Positions 41,267 to 49,277 are shown, counted from the stretch's first letter. The stretch is DNA of 64,000 nt from Caulobacter segnis (GCF_023935105.1 NZ_CP096040.1:4631001-4695000), one strand, 5' to 3'. A program made the numbers and translations. Notes: generated by a model not told the origin, from the letters alone.

Positions 41267-41885
41267 CGCCCCTTCCTCGGCGCCCCAGGTCGCCCATGTC
41301 GTCGACGACGACGAGAGCGCCCGCGAGTCGCTGGCCTTCCTGCTGGAGTCGGCCGACTTCGAGGTCGTGGCCTATCCCAGCGCCCCGGCCTTCCTCGAGG
41401 CCCTGCCCGCCGCCAAGCCGGGGGTGATCATCACCGACGTGCGCATGCCGGAGATGAGCGGCCAGGAACTGGTCGCGCGGCTGGCGGCGCTGAAGGTGCG
41501 CATGCCGATCGTCATGATCACCGGCCACGGCGACATTCCCATGGCGGTCGAGGCCATGCGTTCAGGCGTGGTCGACTTCATCGAGAAGCCGTTCAGCGAC
41601 GCGCGCATGCTGGACGCCCTGGAGCGGGCCCTGAAGGCGGCCGAGACGTCGCCCGTGACCGACGACCAGGCCGCCATCCTGCACCGCCTGGAAACCCTGT
41701 CCGAGCGCGAGCGCCAGGTGCTGGACGGCGTCGTCGCCGGCCACGCCAACAAGGTCATCGCCCGCGAACTGGGCATCAGTCCGCGCACCGTCGAGATCTA
41801 CCGCGCCAAGCTGATGACCAAGATGCAGGCCGATAACCTGGCGGCCCTGGTCCGGATGACCCTGTCGGCGCGGGGGAATGGCTAG
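41259..41885 (+). CDS. fixJ: Response regulator FixJ
   Basis: Transcription activator phosphorylated by FixL, 208 residues. Receiver domain (about 10-125) with acidic patch VVDDDES, phospho-acceptor Asp in IITDVRMPEMSG, Thr in MITGHGD and Lys in IEKPF. The C-terminal LuxR-type HTH (about 140-205) contains LSERERQVLDGVVAGHANKVIARELGISPRTVEIYRAKLM. It is expected to activate fixK under microoxia. Its ATG lies within the end of fixL. Confidence 0.95.
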   Translation: MSDAPSSAPQVAHVVDDDESARESLAFLLESADFEVVAYPSAPAFLEALPAAKPGVIITDVRMPEMSGQELVARLAALKVRMPIVMITGHGDIPMAVEAMRSGVVDFIEKPFSDARMLDALERALKAAETSPVTDDQAAILHRLETLSERERQVLDGVVAGHANKVIARELGISPRTVEIYRAKLMTKMQADNLAALVRMTLSARGNG

Positions 41886-41893
41886 GCAAACTC

Positions 41894-42012
41894 AATCCTC
41901 CCCCAACGGGGGAGGTGGCGCGAAGCGCCGGTGGGGGAAGGACTTGCCGAACCTCAGCTGCGTTTCCCCCTCCGTCGGCTGCGCCGACACCTCCCCCGCT
42001 AGGGGGAGGATC
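41894..42012. repeat. Palindromic repeat (CCTCCCCC type) overlapping the fixT end
   Basis: Outer arms AATCCTCCCCC/GGGGGAGGAT pair, enclosing GGGGGAAG/TTTCCCCC and small hairpins (GGCGCGAAGCGCC, GTCGGCTGCGCCGAC). The final 14 bases hold the last codons and stop of fixT on the - strand. Confidence 0.75.
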
Positions 42013-42310
42013 TGTGGAGCACTTCGCTCAGCCGCTCGCTCAGCGCATCCCCCAGCAGCGGCTTTTCCACCAGCGACACGCCGCGCACGCCCCGGCGGAG
42101 GAAACGGGGGATGTCACCGGTCAGGACGATGGTCGGCGTCCCGCCTAGGTCGGGCCAGACCGCCGCGTCGTCGTCGATGATCACCGCCGCCACCGGCCGG
42201 CCGTCCGGACGCTCGGCGACGGCGTAGCCCTCGATTTCCAGCGAGAAGCCCAGGGCCTCGCGCAGAGGCTCGTCGCCGACGAGGAGCAGGATCAGGGGAC
42301 GATCGCACAT
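41999..42310 (-). CDS. fixT: FixT, receiver-like inhibitor of FixL
   Basis: A stand-alone receiver-like domain of about 103 residues at the position held by fixT in Caulobacter, between fixJ and fixK. Receiver landmarks remain: VGDEPLREALGFSLEIEGY, acidic cluster IIDDDA, IVLTGD, and VEKPLL. FixT feeds back to inhibit FixL, and the characterised Caulobacter protein binds an Fe-S cluster; here only one Cys is present, at position 2. The start is uncertain (ATG 42310, 42322, or TTG 42358, the last inside the FixK box). The stop lies in a palindromic repeat. Confidence 0.75.
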   Translation of the reverse strand: MCDRPLILLLVGDEPLREALGFSLEIEGYAVAERPDGRPVAAVIIDDDAAVWPDLGGTPTIVLTGDIPRFLRRGVRGVSLVEKPLLGDALSERLSEVLHRSSP

Positions 42311-42344
42311 GACCCGCAGCATGCGCCGCCGCGGTCTGGACACC

Positions 42345-42358
42345 TTGATCCCCCTCAA
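42345..42358. promoter_or_regulatory. FNR/FixK box between fixT and fixK
   Basis: TTGATCCCCCTCAA matches TTGAT-N4-ATCAA with one mismatch in the second half. A start site 41 bases from its centre would fall near 42310 for fixT and near 42393 for fixK, fitting FixK control of its own feedback inhibitor. Confidence 0.7.
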
Positions 42359-42381
42359 GAATGGCCTCGTCCGTAGGGCCG

Positions 42382-42463
42382 CCTAAGGAGGTTTCCTTAG
42401 GAGGGTTTCCCGAATTTCGACTCCTCGGGAAAAGGCGCAAGACCCTTGCAACAAAGGGGTCTT
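42382..42463 (+). promoter_or_regulatory. Two hairpins in the fixK leader
   Basis: CCTAAGGA/TCCTTAGG (42382-42401) with a four-base loop, and AAGACCC/GGGTCTT (42439-42463). The second includes part of the fixK ribosome-binding sequence AAAGGGG. Either may tune fixK translation or mRNA stability. Confidence 0.45.
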
Positions 42464-42466
42464 TCC

Positions 42467-43108
42467 ATGCTGTCTCCGATCCGCATCGACACCGTTTCCG
42501 CGCTCGACGCCGTGCTGGCCATTCCTGGCGCCTGCCCGCGCTTCTGCCGCGACGAGGAGATCTTCGGCGAGGGCGAAAGCGCCGACTACGTCTACCAGGT
42601 GGTGTCGGGCGCGGTGCGCACCCACCGCCTGCTGCGCGACGGCCGCCGGCAGATCGACGAGTTCCACTTCGCCGGCGACTATTTCGGCCTGGAGCTGGGC
42701 GAACTGCATCGCGTCAGCGCCGAGGCCATGTGCGACGCCAGCATCCGCCTGATCCGCCGGGGCGCGCTCAGCGACCTGGCCGCCCGTCGCGGTGACGCCG
42801 CCCGCGCCATACTGCGCCTGACCGCCGAAGGTCTGCAGCGCAGCCAGGACCACGTGCTGATGCTGGGCCGCCGCTCGGCCATCGAGCGCGTCGCCGGCCT
42901 CTTGCTGGACATCGCCGAGCGCACCAACGCCCGCGCCGAACTGGACGTGCCGATGAGCCGCCAGGACATGGCCGACTATCTTGGTCTGACCATCGAGACC
43001 GTCTCGCGCACCCTGACCAGCCTGCAGGACGAGGGCCTGATCGCCCTGCCGTCGGTGCGGCACGTGGTGCTGAAGGACCGCCGCGCGCTGGAGCGGATGA
43101 CGGCCTAG
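42467..43108 (+). CDS. fixK: Crp/Fnr-family regulator FixK
   Basis: Microoxic transcription activator of 213 residues: cyclic-nucleotide-type beta-roll (about 15-120), dimerisation helix, and C-terminal HTH (about 160-205) with MSRQDMADYLGLTIETVSRTLTSLQDEGLI, in which the E-x-x-S-R recognition helix suits the TTGAT box. It lacks the Fnr N-terminal cysteine cluster, so oxygen sensing is left to FixL. AAAGGGG precedes the ATG. Targets here probably include cydABX and fixT. Confidence 0.93.
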   Translation: MLSPIRIDTVSALDAVLAIPGACPRFCRDEEIFGEGESADYVYQVVSGAVRTHRLLRDGRRQIDEFHFAGDYFGLELGELHRVSAEAMCDASIRLIRRGALSDLAARRGDAARAILRLTAEGLQRSQDHVLMLGRRSAIERVAGLLLDIAERTNARAELDVPMSRQDMADYLGLTIETVSRTLTSLQDEGLIALPSVRHVVLKDRRALERMTA

Positions 43109-44421
43109 ACCCCGCCCTCGTCCGAGCGCTCCAGTCCCGCGATCGTCGCCTCTTCCCGCGCGCCGCCCTGGGTGACCGCGCGCAGCACCGCCTGGCGCAG
43201 GGCGTAGGCCAGCATGGCCGCCAGGATCATCGCGTTCAGCACGAACGGTCCCCAGCCGACCTGCTCGTAGAGCAGCACGAACAGCGGGGCGACCACCACG
43301 TTCAGGCCGTTGATCGCGGCGATGGCCCCGGCCGCCCCGGCCTGGTCCTTGGCGTCCACCGACAGCGAGGCCCCCGCCGTGAAGCCCGGCCGGGCGAAAC
43401 CGTAGCCCAGACTGGCGATCGCGTAACCGATCGCGACGCCCGCGTAGTCCGGCGCGAAGGCGACGACGATATTGCCCACGGCCGCGCAGCCGACGCCCCA
43501 GCGCATCAGGTCGCGCGGGCCCATCCGGAACATGCGGATCAGCCCCCACTGGGCCAGCAGGCTGGCCACCGCGCCCGCCGCCATGGCCAGGGTGATGAAG
43601 CCCTGGGCCTTGACCGGCGGCAGGCCCAGCTTGTCGATGATCAGGAAGCCCAGGGTCTGGGTCTGGGCCGTCTGGCACGCGGCCACCAGAAAGCCGAAGA
43701 TCAGGAAGGGCTTGAGGCGCGGGTCCTTCCACAGGGCCGCGCCTTCGCCGCGCCAGGGCAGGCCGACCCGGCGACGACGCGGCGGGGTCTCGCCGCGTCC
43801 GGGCTTGAAGGTCTCGGGCAGGCCGCGATGGACGACGACCAGCATCACCGCCGCCATGGCCGCGAAGGCGAACATCGGCCCGGCCAAACCCACGATGGGG
43901 AGCACGAACAGCGGCGCCAGCAGCGGCCCGACCACCGTGCCCAGGCCGAAGGCGCCGGCCAGGGTTGCCATGGTCTGGGTGCGCTCGTCGCGGCTGGTGC
44001 GCTCGGCCATATAGGCCTGAGTGGCCGGATTGGCCGCCGAGCCGAAGCCGCCGAACAAGGCGCGCGCCATCAGGAACAGCCCGAAGATCACCATTGGCGG
44101 CGCCAGATGATGCAGCCCGGCCGAGACCACCAGCCCGCACAGCGTCATCGACACGCAGAAGCCGGAAAGGCCCAGCATGATCAAGGGCTTGCGTCCGCGC
44201 AGATCCGACTGCCGCGCCCACAACGGCGAGGTCACCGCCCACAGCACGGCCGAGAGGGAGAAGATGCCCGCGACCAGGGCGTCGGGGATGCCGATCTGGC
44301 GGCCGATGGCGGGGAGGACCGACAACATGCCGTTGTTCCCCATCGCCGTCGCGACCGACACGGCGAAGAGGATGGCGAACGGGCCGCGGTTATCCCGGGC
44401 TTCCTTGGACTCCCCAGTCAT
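43105..44421 (-). CDS. MFS transporter (DHA1/TetA-like)
   Basis: A 438-residue 12-helix inner-membrane exporter. Motif A region is SPLWARQSDLRGRKPLIMLGL and TM5 has FGLGTVVGPLLAPLF. I chose the ATG at 44421; the frame continues to 44493 without a hydrophobic or conserved segment. Its stop overlaps the fixK stop (CTAG), so the genes are convergent and end to end. Substrate unknown. Confidence 0.87.
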   Translation of the reverse strand: MTGESKEARDNRGPFAILFAVSVATAMGNNGMLSVLPAIGRQIGIPDALVAGIFSLSAVLWAVTSPLWARQSDLRGRKPLIMLGLSGFCVSMTLCGLVVSAGLHHLAPPMVIFGLFLMARALFGGFGSAANPATQAYMAERTSRDERTQTMATLAGAFGLGTVVGPLLAPLFVLPIVGLAGPMFAFAAMAAVMLVVVHRGLPETFKPGRGETPPRRRRVGLPWRGEGAALWKDPRLKPFLIFGFLVAACQTAQTQTLGFLIIDKLGLPPVKAQGFITLAMAAGAVASLLAQWGLIRMFRMGPRDLMRWGVGCAAVGNIVVAFAPDYAGVAIGYAIASLGYGFARPGFTAGASLSVDAKDQAGAAGAIAAINGLNVVVAPLFVLLYEQVGWGPFVLNAMILAAMLAYALRQAVLRAVTQGGAREEATIAGLERSDEGGV

Positions 44422-44557
44422 CAAACAACTGTTAGAGCCTGTAGGCGCCGCGCGCAATGTGCCGCAGGTCACAGCGCAAGACCCCGGTTTCACGGGAACC
44501 TTGGATTAATGATTAAAACGGATGATGCCCCGTCATTCTCGGGGTCGGCCTAACCAC

Positions 44558-45424
44558 ATGTTCCAGATCATCGGCATCGTGATGCTCTTCGCCATGGTGT
44601 TCGGCAGCTACCTGATGGGTGGCGGCAAGCTGGACGTCATCATCGAAGCCGCCCCGCACGAACTGATGGCCATCCTCGGCGCGGCCGTGGCCGCCTTCCT
44701 GATCTCCAACTCGATGGTCGTGATCAAGGGCACGGCCGCCGGCATGGGCAAGATCTTCAAGGGCCCCAAGTGGAAGCCGGCCGACTATCGCGACCTGCTG
44801 TCCCTGCTGTTCCTGCTGACCAAGACGATGAAGTCCAAGGGCGTCATCGCCCTGGAAAGCCACATCGAGAAGCCGCACGAGAGCACGATCTTCGCCCGCT
44901 ATCCGAAGGTCACCCACGACCACTTCGCCGTCGACTTCATCTGCGACACCCTGCGGATGATGACCATGAACCTGGAGGACCCCCACCAGGTCGAGGACGC
45001 GATGGAAAAGCAGCTCGAGAAGCACCACCACGAGGCGCTCGAGCCGGCCCACGCCCTGCAGAGCATGGCCGACGCCCTGCCCGCCCTGGGCATCGTCGCG
45101 GCCGTGCTGGGCGTCATCAAGACCATGGGCTCGATCACCGAACCGCCGGCCGTCCTGGGCGGCATGATCGGCGGCGCCCTGGTCGGCACCTTCCTGGGCG
45201 TGTTCATCGCCTATGGCATCGTCGGCCCGATGGCCACGCGCCTGCAGGCCGTCGTCAACGAGGACGGCGCCTTCTACAAGATCATCCAGTCGGTGCTGGT
45301 GGCCCACCTGCACGGCAACGCCGCCCAGATCTCGGTCGAGATCGGCCGCGGCAACGTCCCTTCGCCCGCCCAGCCCAGCTTCGCCGAGCTGGAAGAAGCC
45401 CTGGCGCAGATCCCGCCCGAATAG
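44558..45424 (+). CDS. motA: Flagellar motor stator protein MotA
   Basis: Proton-channel stator subunit of 288 residues with four helices: TM1 at the N-terminus (FQIIGIVMLFAMVFGSYL), TM2 (ELMAILGAAVAAFLI), and TM3/TM4 (ALPALGIVAAVLGVIKTMG, GALVGTFLGVFIAYGIVGP). The cytoplasmic loop holds charged residues contacting FliG. The ATG at 44558 gives the usual length. MotB is not adjacent, as in Caulobacter, where motA and motB are unlinked. Confidence 0.95.
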   Translation: MFQIIGIVMLFAMVFGSYLMGGGKLDVIIEAAPHELMAILGAAVAAFLISNSMVVIKGTAAGMGKIFKGPKWKPADYRDLLSLLFLLTKTMKSKGVIALESHIEKPHESTIFARYPKVTHDHFAVDFICDTLRMMTMNLEDPHQVEDAMEKQLEKHHHEALEPAHALQSMADALPALGIVAAVLGVIKTMGSITEPPAVLGGMIGGALVGTFLGVFIAYGIVGPMATRLQAVVNEDGAFYKIIQSVLVAHLHGNAAQISVEIGRGNVPSPAQPSFAELEEALAQIPPE

Positions 45425-45532
45425 TCCGGACCGGCCGAGGTTAGCGCCTCGTAACTTGCGCGGGCGATCCGAACCGGTATTCCTTCGCCCGAAGCCGTCG
45501 TCGACAAGGCGACCGTCGCCAAGGGAAGTCCG

Positions 45533-45862
45533 ATGAACACCAGCATGCTCCGCAAGTTCCTGATCGCCGGCCTGGCCGTCTCGGCCCTGTCGCTGGCCGC
45601 CTGCGGCGGCAAGCATGAGGAAGCCGGCGCCGACGACGCCGCCGCCAAGGCCGCGGCCGCCGACGCCTCGACCGTGACCGACGCCGCCTCGGCCAAGGAC
45701 CAGGCCGCCGCCGACGCCAACAAGGCCGCCGCCGACGCCGCGGCCGCCCCGGCCGATCCCGCCGACGCCGCCGCCCAGACCGCCGCCGACGCGGCCGCCA
45801 CCGGCGCGACCTCGGCCCCGGCCGACGCGCCCAAGCCGGAAGAGAAGAAGGCGGCGCACTAG
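45533..45862 (+). CDS. Ala-rich small lipoprotein
   Basis: A 109-residue protein with signal LIAGLAVSALSLAAC (lipobox LAAC) and a mature part made almost entirely of Ala, Asp, Lys, Glu and Pro. The low complexity suggests an extended, disordered periplasmic tail. GGGAAG precedes the ATG. A palindromic repeat follows. Function unknown. Confidence 0.78.
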   Translation: MNTSMLRKFLIAGLAVSALSLAACGGKHEEAGADDAAAKAAAADASTVTDAASAKDQAAADANKAAADAAAAPADPADAAAQTAADAAATGATSAPADAPKPEEKKAAH

Positions 45863-45880
45863 GCCAACAAAGCCCCGATC

Positions 45881-46004
45881 TTCCCGGCGAAAGCCGGGAC
45901 CCAGGTCGAACCCAGAGCGCCGTGCGGCTTCGCGCGGCGCTCTTTCGCATTCACGTCTAAGGCTCCGGATGAATCTGGGCCCCGGCTTTCGCCGGGGAGA
46001 CGGG
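45881..46004. repeat. Palindromic repeat, CCCGGCGAAAGCCGGG family, with internal hairpin
   Basis: Outer arms CTTCCCGGCGAAAGCCGGGA and GGGCCCCGGCTTTCGCCGGG match the other copies, but the centre is different: AGAGCGCCG pairs with CGGCGCTCT and is followed by TTTCG, a terminator-like hairpin. Confidence 0.85.
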
Positions 46005-46017
46005 GGTTGAAAGAGCC

Positions 46018-46046
46018 TTGACCCCGCCCCCCGCCAGCGCTCTAGC
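46018..46046 (+). promoter_or_regulatory. Putative mnmC promoter (leaderless)
   Basis: TTGACC (46018-46023), 17-base spacer and TCTAGC (46041-46046). The expected start site is the mnmC ATG itself at 46053, and no ribosome-binding site precedes it. Confidence 0.4.
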
Positions 46047-46052
46047 AGCCGC

Positions 46053-47795
46053 ATGACCCCCACCACCCCATCGCCGCTGATCTGGCGCGAGGACGGCCTG
46101 CCGCAGTCCAGCCTGTACGGCGACGTCTATTTCTCCAGCGTCGACGGCCTGGCCGAGACGCGGGCGGTGTTCCTGGCCGGCTGCGGCCTGCCCGAACGGT
46201 TCGCCGAGCGCCGCGACTTCGTGGTCGGCGAGCTGGGCTTCGGCTCGGGCCTGAACATCGCCGCCCTGCTGGGCCTGTGGCGCGGGGCGAAACCCGAAGG
46301 CGGCAAGCTCCACATCTTCTCGATCGAGGCCCATCCGCTGGATCGCGACGAGGCCGCGCGGATCCTGGCCCACTGGCCGGAGCTGGGCGAGGCGGCGCAA
46401 GTGCTGCTGGACCACTGGCCCGGCCGCGCGCGCGGCTTTCACCGCATCGACCTGCCCGGCTTCGACGCCGTGCTCGACCTGGCGGTGATGGACGTGGTCG
46501 AGGCGCTGGAGGCCTGGGACGGGGCGGCCGACGCTTGGTTCCTGGACGGCTTCTCGCCCGCCCTCAACCCGGCCATGTGGCGCGAGGAGGTGCTGGCCGC
46601 CGTCGCCGCGCGCTCGGCCCCCGGGGCCCGCGCCGCGACCTTCACCGTGGCCGGGGCCGTGCGACGCGGGCTTTCAGCCGCCGGTTTCGAGGTCGCCAAG
46701 CGTCCCGGTTTCGGCCGCAAGCGCGAGCGGCTGGAGGCCTGGTTGCCGGATGCTCGCGAAACCGCGCCACGCCCGGCCAGCCTGGCCGTGATCGGCGGCG
46801 GGATCGCCGGCGCCAGCCTGGCCCGCGCCGCCCGCGCCGAGGGCCTCTCCGTCACCGTGATCGACGATCCGGACGGCGTGGCCGCCTCGGGCAATCCGGC
46901 CGGCCTGGTCACCCCCGCCCTCGACGCCGGCGGCGGCCCGCGCGCGGCCCTCTACGCCCAGGCCTTCGCCCGCGCCGTGACGCTGTACGAGGCCATGCCC
47001 GAGGCGATCGTCGCCCGCGAGGTGCTGCAACTGCCTCAGACCGAGCGCGATCCGGCCCGTTTCGCCACGGTCGCGGGCCAGGACCTGTTCGAGCCCGGAA
47101 CCATGGCCGTGACCGACGCCCACGCCATGGCCATGCGCGCGGCGCTGGTGGTCGAGCCGCCGGCGATCACCGCCGCCTGGTCCGGCGCGGTCATCCGCCG
47201 CCGGGTCGCCCGGCTGGAACGCGACGGGGACGGCTGGCGGCTGCTGGACGGCGCCGGCGCGCTGATCGTGCGCGCCGACCGCGTGGCCCTGGCCGGCGGC
47301 GCGGACACGAACGCCCTGGCCCCGGACCTTCCGCTTGCCCCGGTGCGCGGCCAGGCCAGCTGGACCGACGGAGTCTCGACCCGGCCCACGGCGTTCGGCG
47401 GCTATGCGGTCCCGACCCGGACGGGGGTGCTGTTCGGCGCCACCCACGACCGGGGCCAGACCGCCGTTGACGTCCGGCCCGAGGATCACGACCGCAACCT
47501 GGCGACCCTGGCCAAGGGCCTGCCGGACCTGGCCGAGCAACTGGCGGGACGGACGTTCGAGGGCCGCGCGGCGGTGCGCGCCACCACGGCCGATCGCCTG
47601 CCGCTGGCGGGACTTCGCCAGGACGGCGTGCTGGTGCTGACGGGGCTGGGCTCGCGTGGCCTGTGCCTGGCGCCGCTGCTGGCCGAGCATCTGGTCGCCA
47701 GGATGCTGGACGTCCCCTCGCCGCTGCCGCGCGTTTTGTCGCAGTGGGTCGAAGCTGCTCGTTTCGACTCGCGCGTCCCGGGCGTCGGCGTATAG
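46053..47795 (+). CDS. mnmC: Bifunctional tRNA 5-methylaminomethyl-2-thiouridine biosynthesis protein
   Basis: Performs the last two steps of mnm5s2U34 synthesis. The N-terminal SAM methyltransferase (about 1-230) has VVGELGFGSGLNIAALLGLW and the DAWFLDGFSPALNPAMW motif. The C-terminal FAD oxidase (about 250-580) starts with LAVIGGGIAGASLARAA. At 580 residues it is somewhat shorter than E. coli MnmC but has both domains. A candidate ncRNA begins just downstream. Confidence 0.93.
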   Translation: MTPTTPSPLIWREDGLPQSSLYGDVYFSSVDGLAETRAVFLAGCGLPERFAERRDFVVGELGFGSGLNIAALLGLWRGAKPEGGKLHIFSIEAHPLDRDEAARILAHWPELGEAAQVLLDHWPGRARGFHRIDLPGFDAVLDLAVMDVVEALEAWDGAADAWFLDGFSPALNPAMWREEVLAAVAARSAPGARAATFTVAGAVRRGLSAAGFEVAKRPGFGRKRERLEAWLPDARETAPRPASLAVIGGGIAGASLARAARAEGLSVTVIDDPDGVAASGNPAGLVTPALDAGGGPRAALYAQAFARAVTLYEAMPEAIVAREVLQLPQTERDPARFATVAGQDLFEPGTMAVTDAHAMAMRAALVVEPPAITAAWSGAVIRRRVARLERDGDGWRLLDGAGALIVRADRVALAGGADTNALAPDLPLAPVRGQASWTDGVSTRPTAFGGYAVPTRTGVLFGATHDRGQTAVDVRPEDHDRNLATLAKGLPDLAEQLAGRTFEGRAAVRATTADRLPLAGLRQDGVLVLTGLGSRGLCLAPLLAEHLVARMLDVPSPLPRVLSQWVEAARFDSRVPGVGV

Positions 47796-47810
47796 TCGAA
47801 CACGGTTATA

Positions 47811-47958
47811 GGAGCGTCGCGGGCGGCCCCTTTCCGTGCCCGGCGCCACCGAACCCACGTCAGGTTGGCGCCCTCAAGCCGGCCGCGTGACGGCGGTCCT
47901 CCGCCCTCTTGGTCCGCCGGAATTGGACGCTCCCGACGCCCCATCGGGAGCGTCTTTT
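47811..47958 (+). ncRNA. Candidate structured RNA with alternative closing stem and terminator
   Basis: GGAGCGTC (47811-47818) can pair with GACGCTCC (47926-47933) to close a domain holding hairpins GGCGCC/GGCGCC (47842-47872, with inner AACC/GGTT) and GGCGG/CCGCC (47892-47905), plus a GGCGG/CCGCC stem (47822-47826 with 47914-47918). The same GACGCTCC instead pairs with the 3' arm of the terminator at 47944-47954, so the two folds exclude each other. No + strand gene lies close downstream. It may be an sRNA or an mnmC 3' UTR product. No known family was matched. Confidence 0.5.
47926..47958 (+). terminator. Strong Rho-independent terminator
   Basis: GACGCTCCCGA (47926-47936) pairs perfectly over 11 bases with TCGGGAGCGTC (47944-47954), followed by TTTTCGTTT. 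It ends transcripts from mnmC and/or the candidate RNA. Confidence 0.85.
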
Positions 47959-48005
47959 CGTTTCTCCTCCCCCGTGAAACGGGGAAGCATGACTCCAGAC
48001 AAGGC

Positions 48006-48035
48006 TTGGGGGCCGGCCCTAAGGCCGACCCCCAA
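48006..48035. terminator. Hairpin downstream of the OmpA-type porin gene
   Basis: TTGGGGG/CCCCCAA outer arms and GGCC/GGCC inner arms form a near-perfect palindrome 28 bases beyond the porin stop on the - strand. There is no U tract, so it may protect the mRNA 3' end rather than terminate on its own. Confidence 0.5.
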
Positions 48036-48062
48036 TCACCCCACCAATCTAGTTTCTTATTT

Positions 48063-49277
48063 TTAGAACGTGATCGACACCGTCGAGCGGCGGTTCAGCG
48101 GTTCCTTCACGCCGTCGCCGGTGGCGACCGCAGGATCCTTTTCACCCTTCCAGTCGACCGCCAGAGCCGTGGCGTTGACGCCCAGGCTGACCAGGCCATC
48201 GGCGACGGCCTTGGCGCGGCGTTCCGAGAGCTTCTGGTTGTAGCGATCCGAACCCGAGGTGTCGGTGTGACCCGTCACGACGATCTTCGAAGCGCCGCCA
48301 CCCTTGGCGTATTCAGCCGCTTGCTGGACCACGGCCTGGGCTTCCGGCGTCAGCACGTACTGATCGAACGGGAAGTAGACCACGAACTCGCGGGCCTCGT
48401 AGGCCGGAGCGGCCGGAGGCGGCGGCGGCGGCGGCGGGGGAGGCGGCGGGGGCGGCGGGGGCGGAGGCGGCGGAGGCGGCGGGGGCGGGGGCGGAGGCGG
48501 CGCCGACCCGAAGGTGTAGCGCAGACCCAGGGTCACCGAGGTGTCCTTGTACTTGCCCGAGAAGGTGCCGACGTCGGTGATCGTGCCACCGGGAGGGCCG
48601 GCGTTCTGGGTCACCGAACCCCAGTCGAGCTTCTTGGTTTCCAGGTAGCGGCCGGTCAGGTCCAGCGACCAGTTGGTGGCGAAGTTCCAGCCCAGGCCGA
48701 CGATGCCTTGGTAGGCGAACGCCTGATCGACGTCGTCGAAGCTGGTGTTCTGGAAGCGGGCCGCGCCGGCCGGAACGCCCGACAGCTGGCCGTAGACCTT
48801 GTTGTGCACCCAAGCCGTACCGGCGCCGACGCCGACGAACGGGTTGAGGGCCGAGTTCGGCGCGAAGTCATAGATGACGTTGGCCATCAAGGTCGAAGCC
48901 TTGAACTTGCCCACCGGCTCGCCGCAGTCCGGCGAAGAGGCCGAGCGACCGACGCCGGCGGTGCAGAGGCCGATCGGCTGAGCGCCCGACAGGCCGTTGC
49001 CGCGCACGCCCTGGATGTCGCTGGGGCGATAGCCGTACTCGGCTTCCACGCGCCAGTTCGGGGTGAACTTGTAGCCCAGGCGCCCAAAGGCCGACCAATC
49101 ATGGTCGCTGCCGAAGTTCCACTGATAGCCGTTCGAGGACGTGGCCTTGACGTCCTTCGGCTCGTGGTAGCCGGCGTCCGCCGCGACGTAGAAGCCGCTC
49201 GTGGCGCTTTGAGCCAGGGCGCCCGAGGCGGCGCTCAGCGCAACCGCCGCGACGCCAACCAGCAACCGCATTTTCAT
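48063..49277 (-). CDS. OmpA-family outer-membrane protein with polyproline linker
   Basis: A 404-residue outer-membrane protein. It has a signal peptide (about 1-22, ending ALAQ), an eight-stranded beta-barrel (about 25-258), 29 consecutive prolines (DNA 48414-48500), and a C-terminal OmpA peptidoglycan-binding domain (FPFDQYVLTPEAQAVVQQAA, VVTGHTDTSGSDRYNQKLSERRA). The long stiff linker probably spans the periplasm between barrel and cell wall. AGAGGG precedes the first ATG; a second ATG is two codons on. It is divergent from sapA, near the S-layer-processing locus of Caulobacter. Confidence 0.92.
   Translation of the reverse strand: MKMRLLVGVAAVALSAASGALAQSATSGFYVAADAGYHEPKDVKATSSNGYQWNFGSDHDWSAFGRLGYKFTPNWRVEAEYGYRPSDIQGVRGNGLSGAQPIGLCTAGVGRSASSPDCGEPVGKFKASTLMANVIYDFAPNSALNPFVGVGAGTAWVHNKVYGQLSGVPAGAARFQNTSFDDVDQAFAYQGIVGLGWNFATNWSLDLTGRYLETKKLDWGSVTQNAGPPGGTITDVGTFSGKYKDTSVTLGLRYTFGSAPPPPPPPPPPPPPPPPPPPPPPPPPPPPPAAPAYEAREFVVYFPFDQYVLTPEAQAVVQQAAEYAKGGGASKIVVTGHTDTSGSDRYNQKLSERRAKAVADGLVSLGVNATALAVDWKGEKDPAVATGDGVKEPLNRRSTVSITF

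Noticed and set aside
47851..47866. GAACCCACGTCAGGTT resembles the conserved SRP RNA hairpin
   Set aside because: The rest of the SRP signature (GGAAGGAAGCAG on the 3' side) is absent, so I did not call ffs.
48414..48500. Tandem triplet repeat as CRISPR or satellite
   Set aside because: It is an in-frame proline codon run inside a gene, with no spacers.
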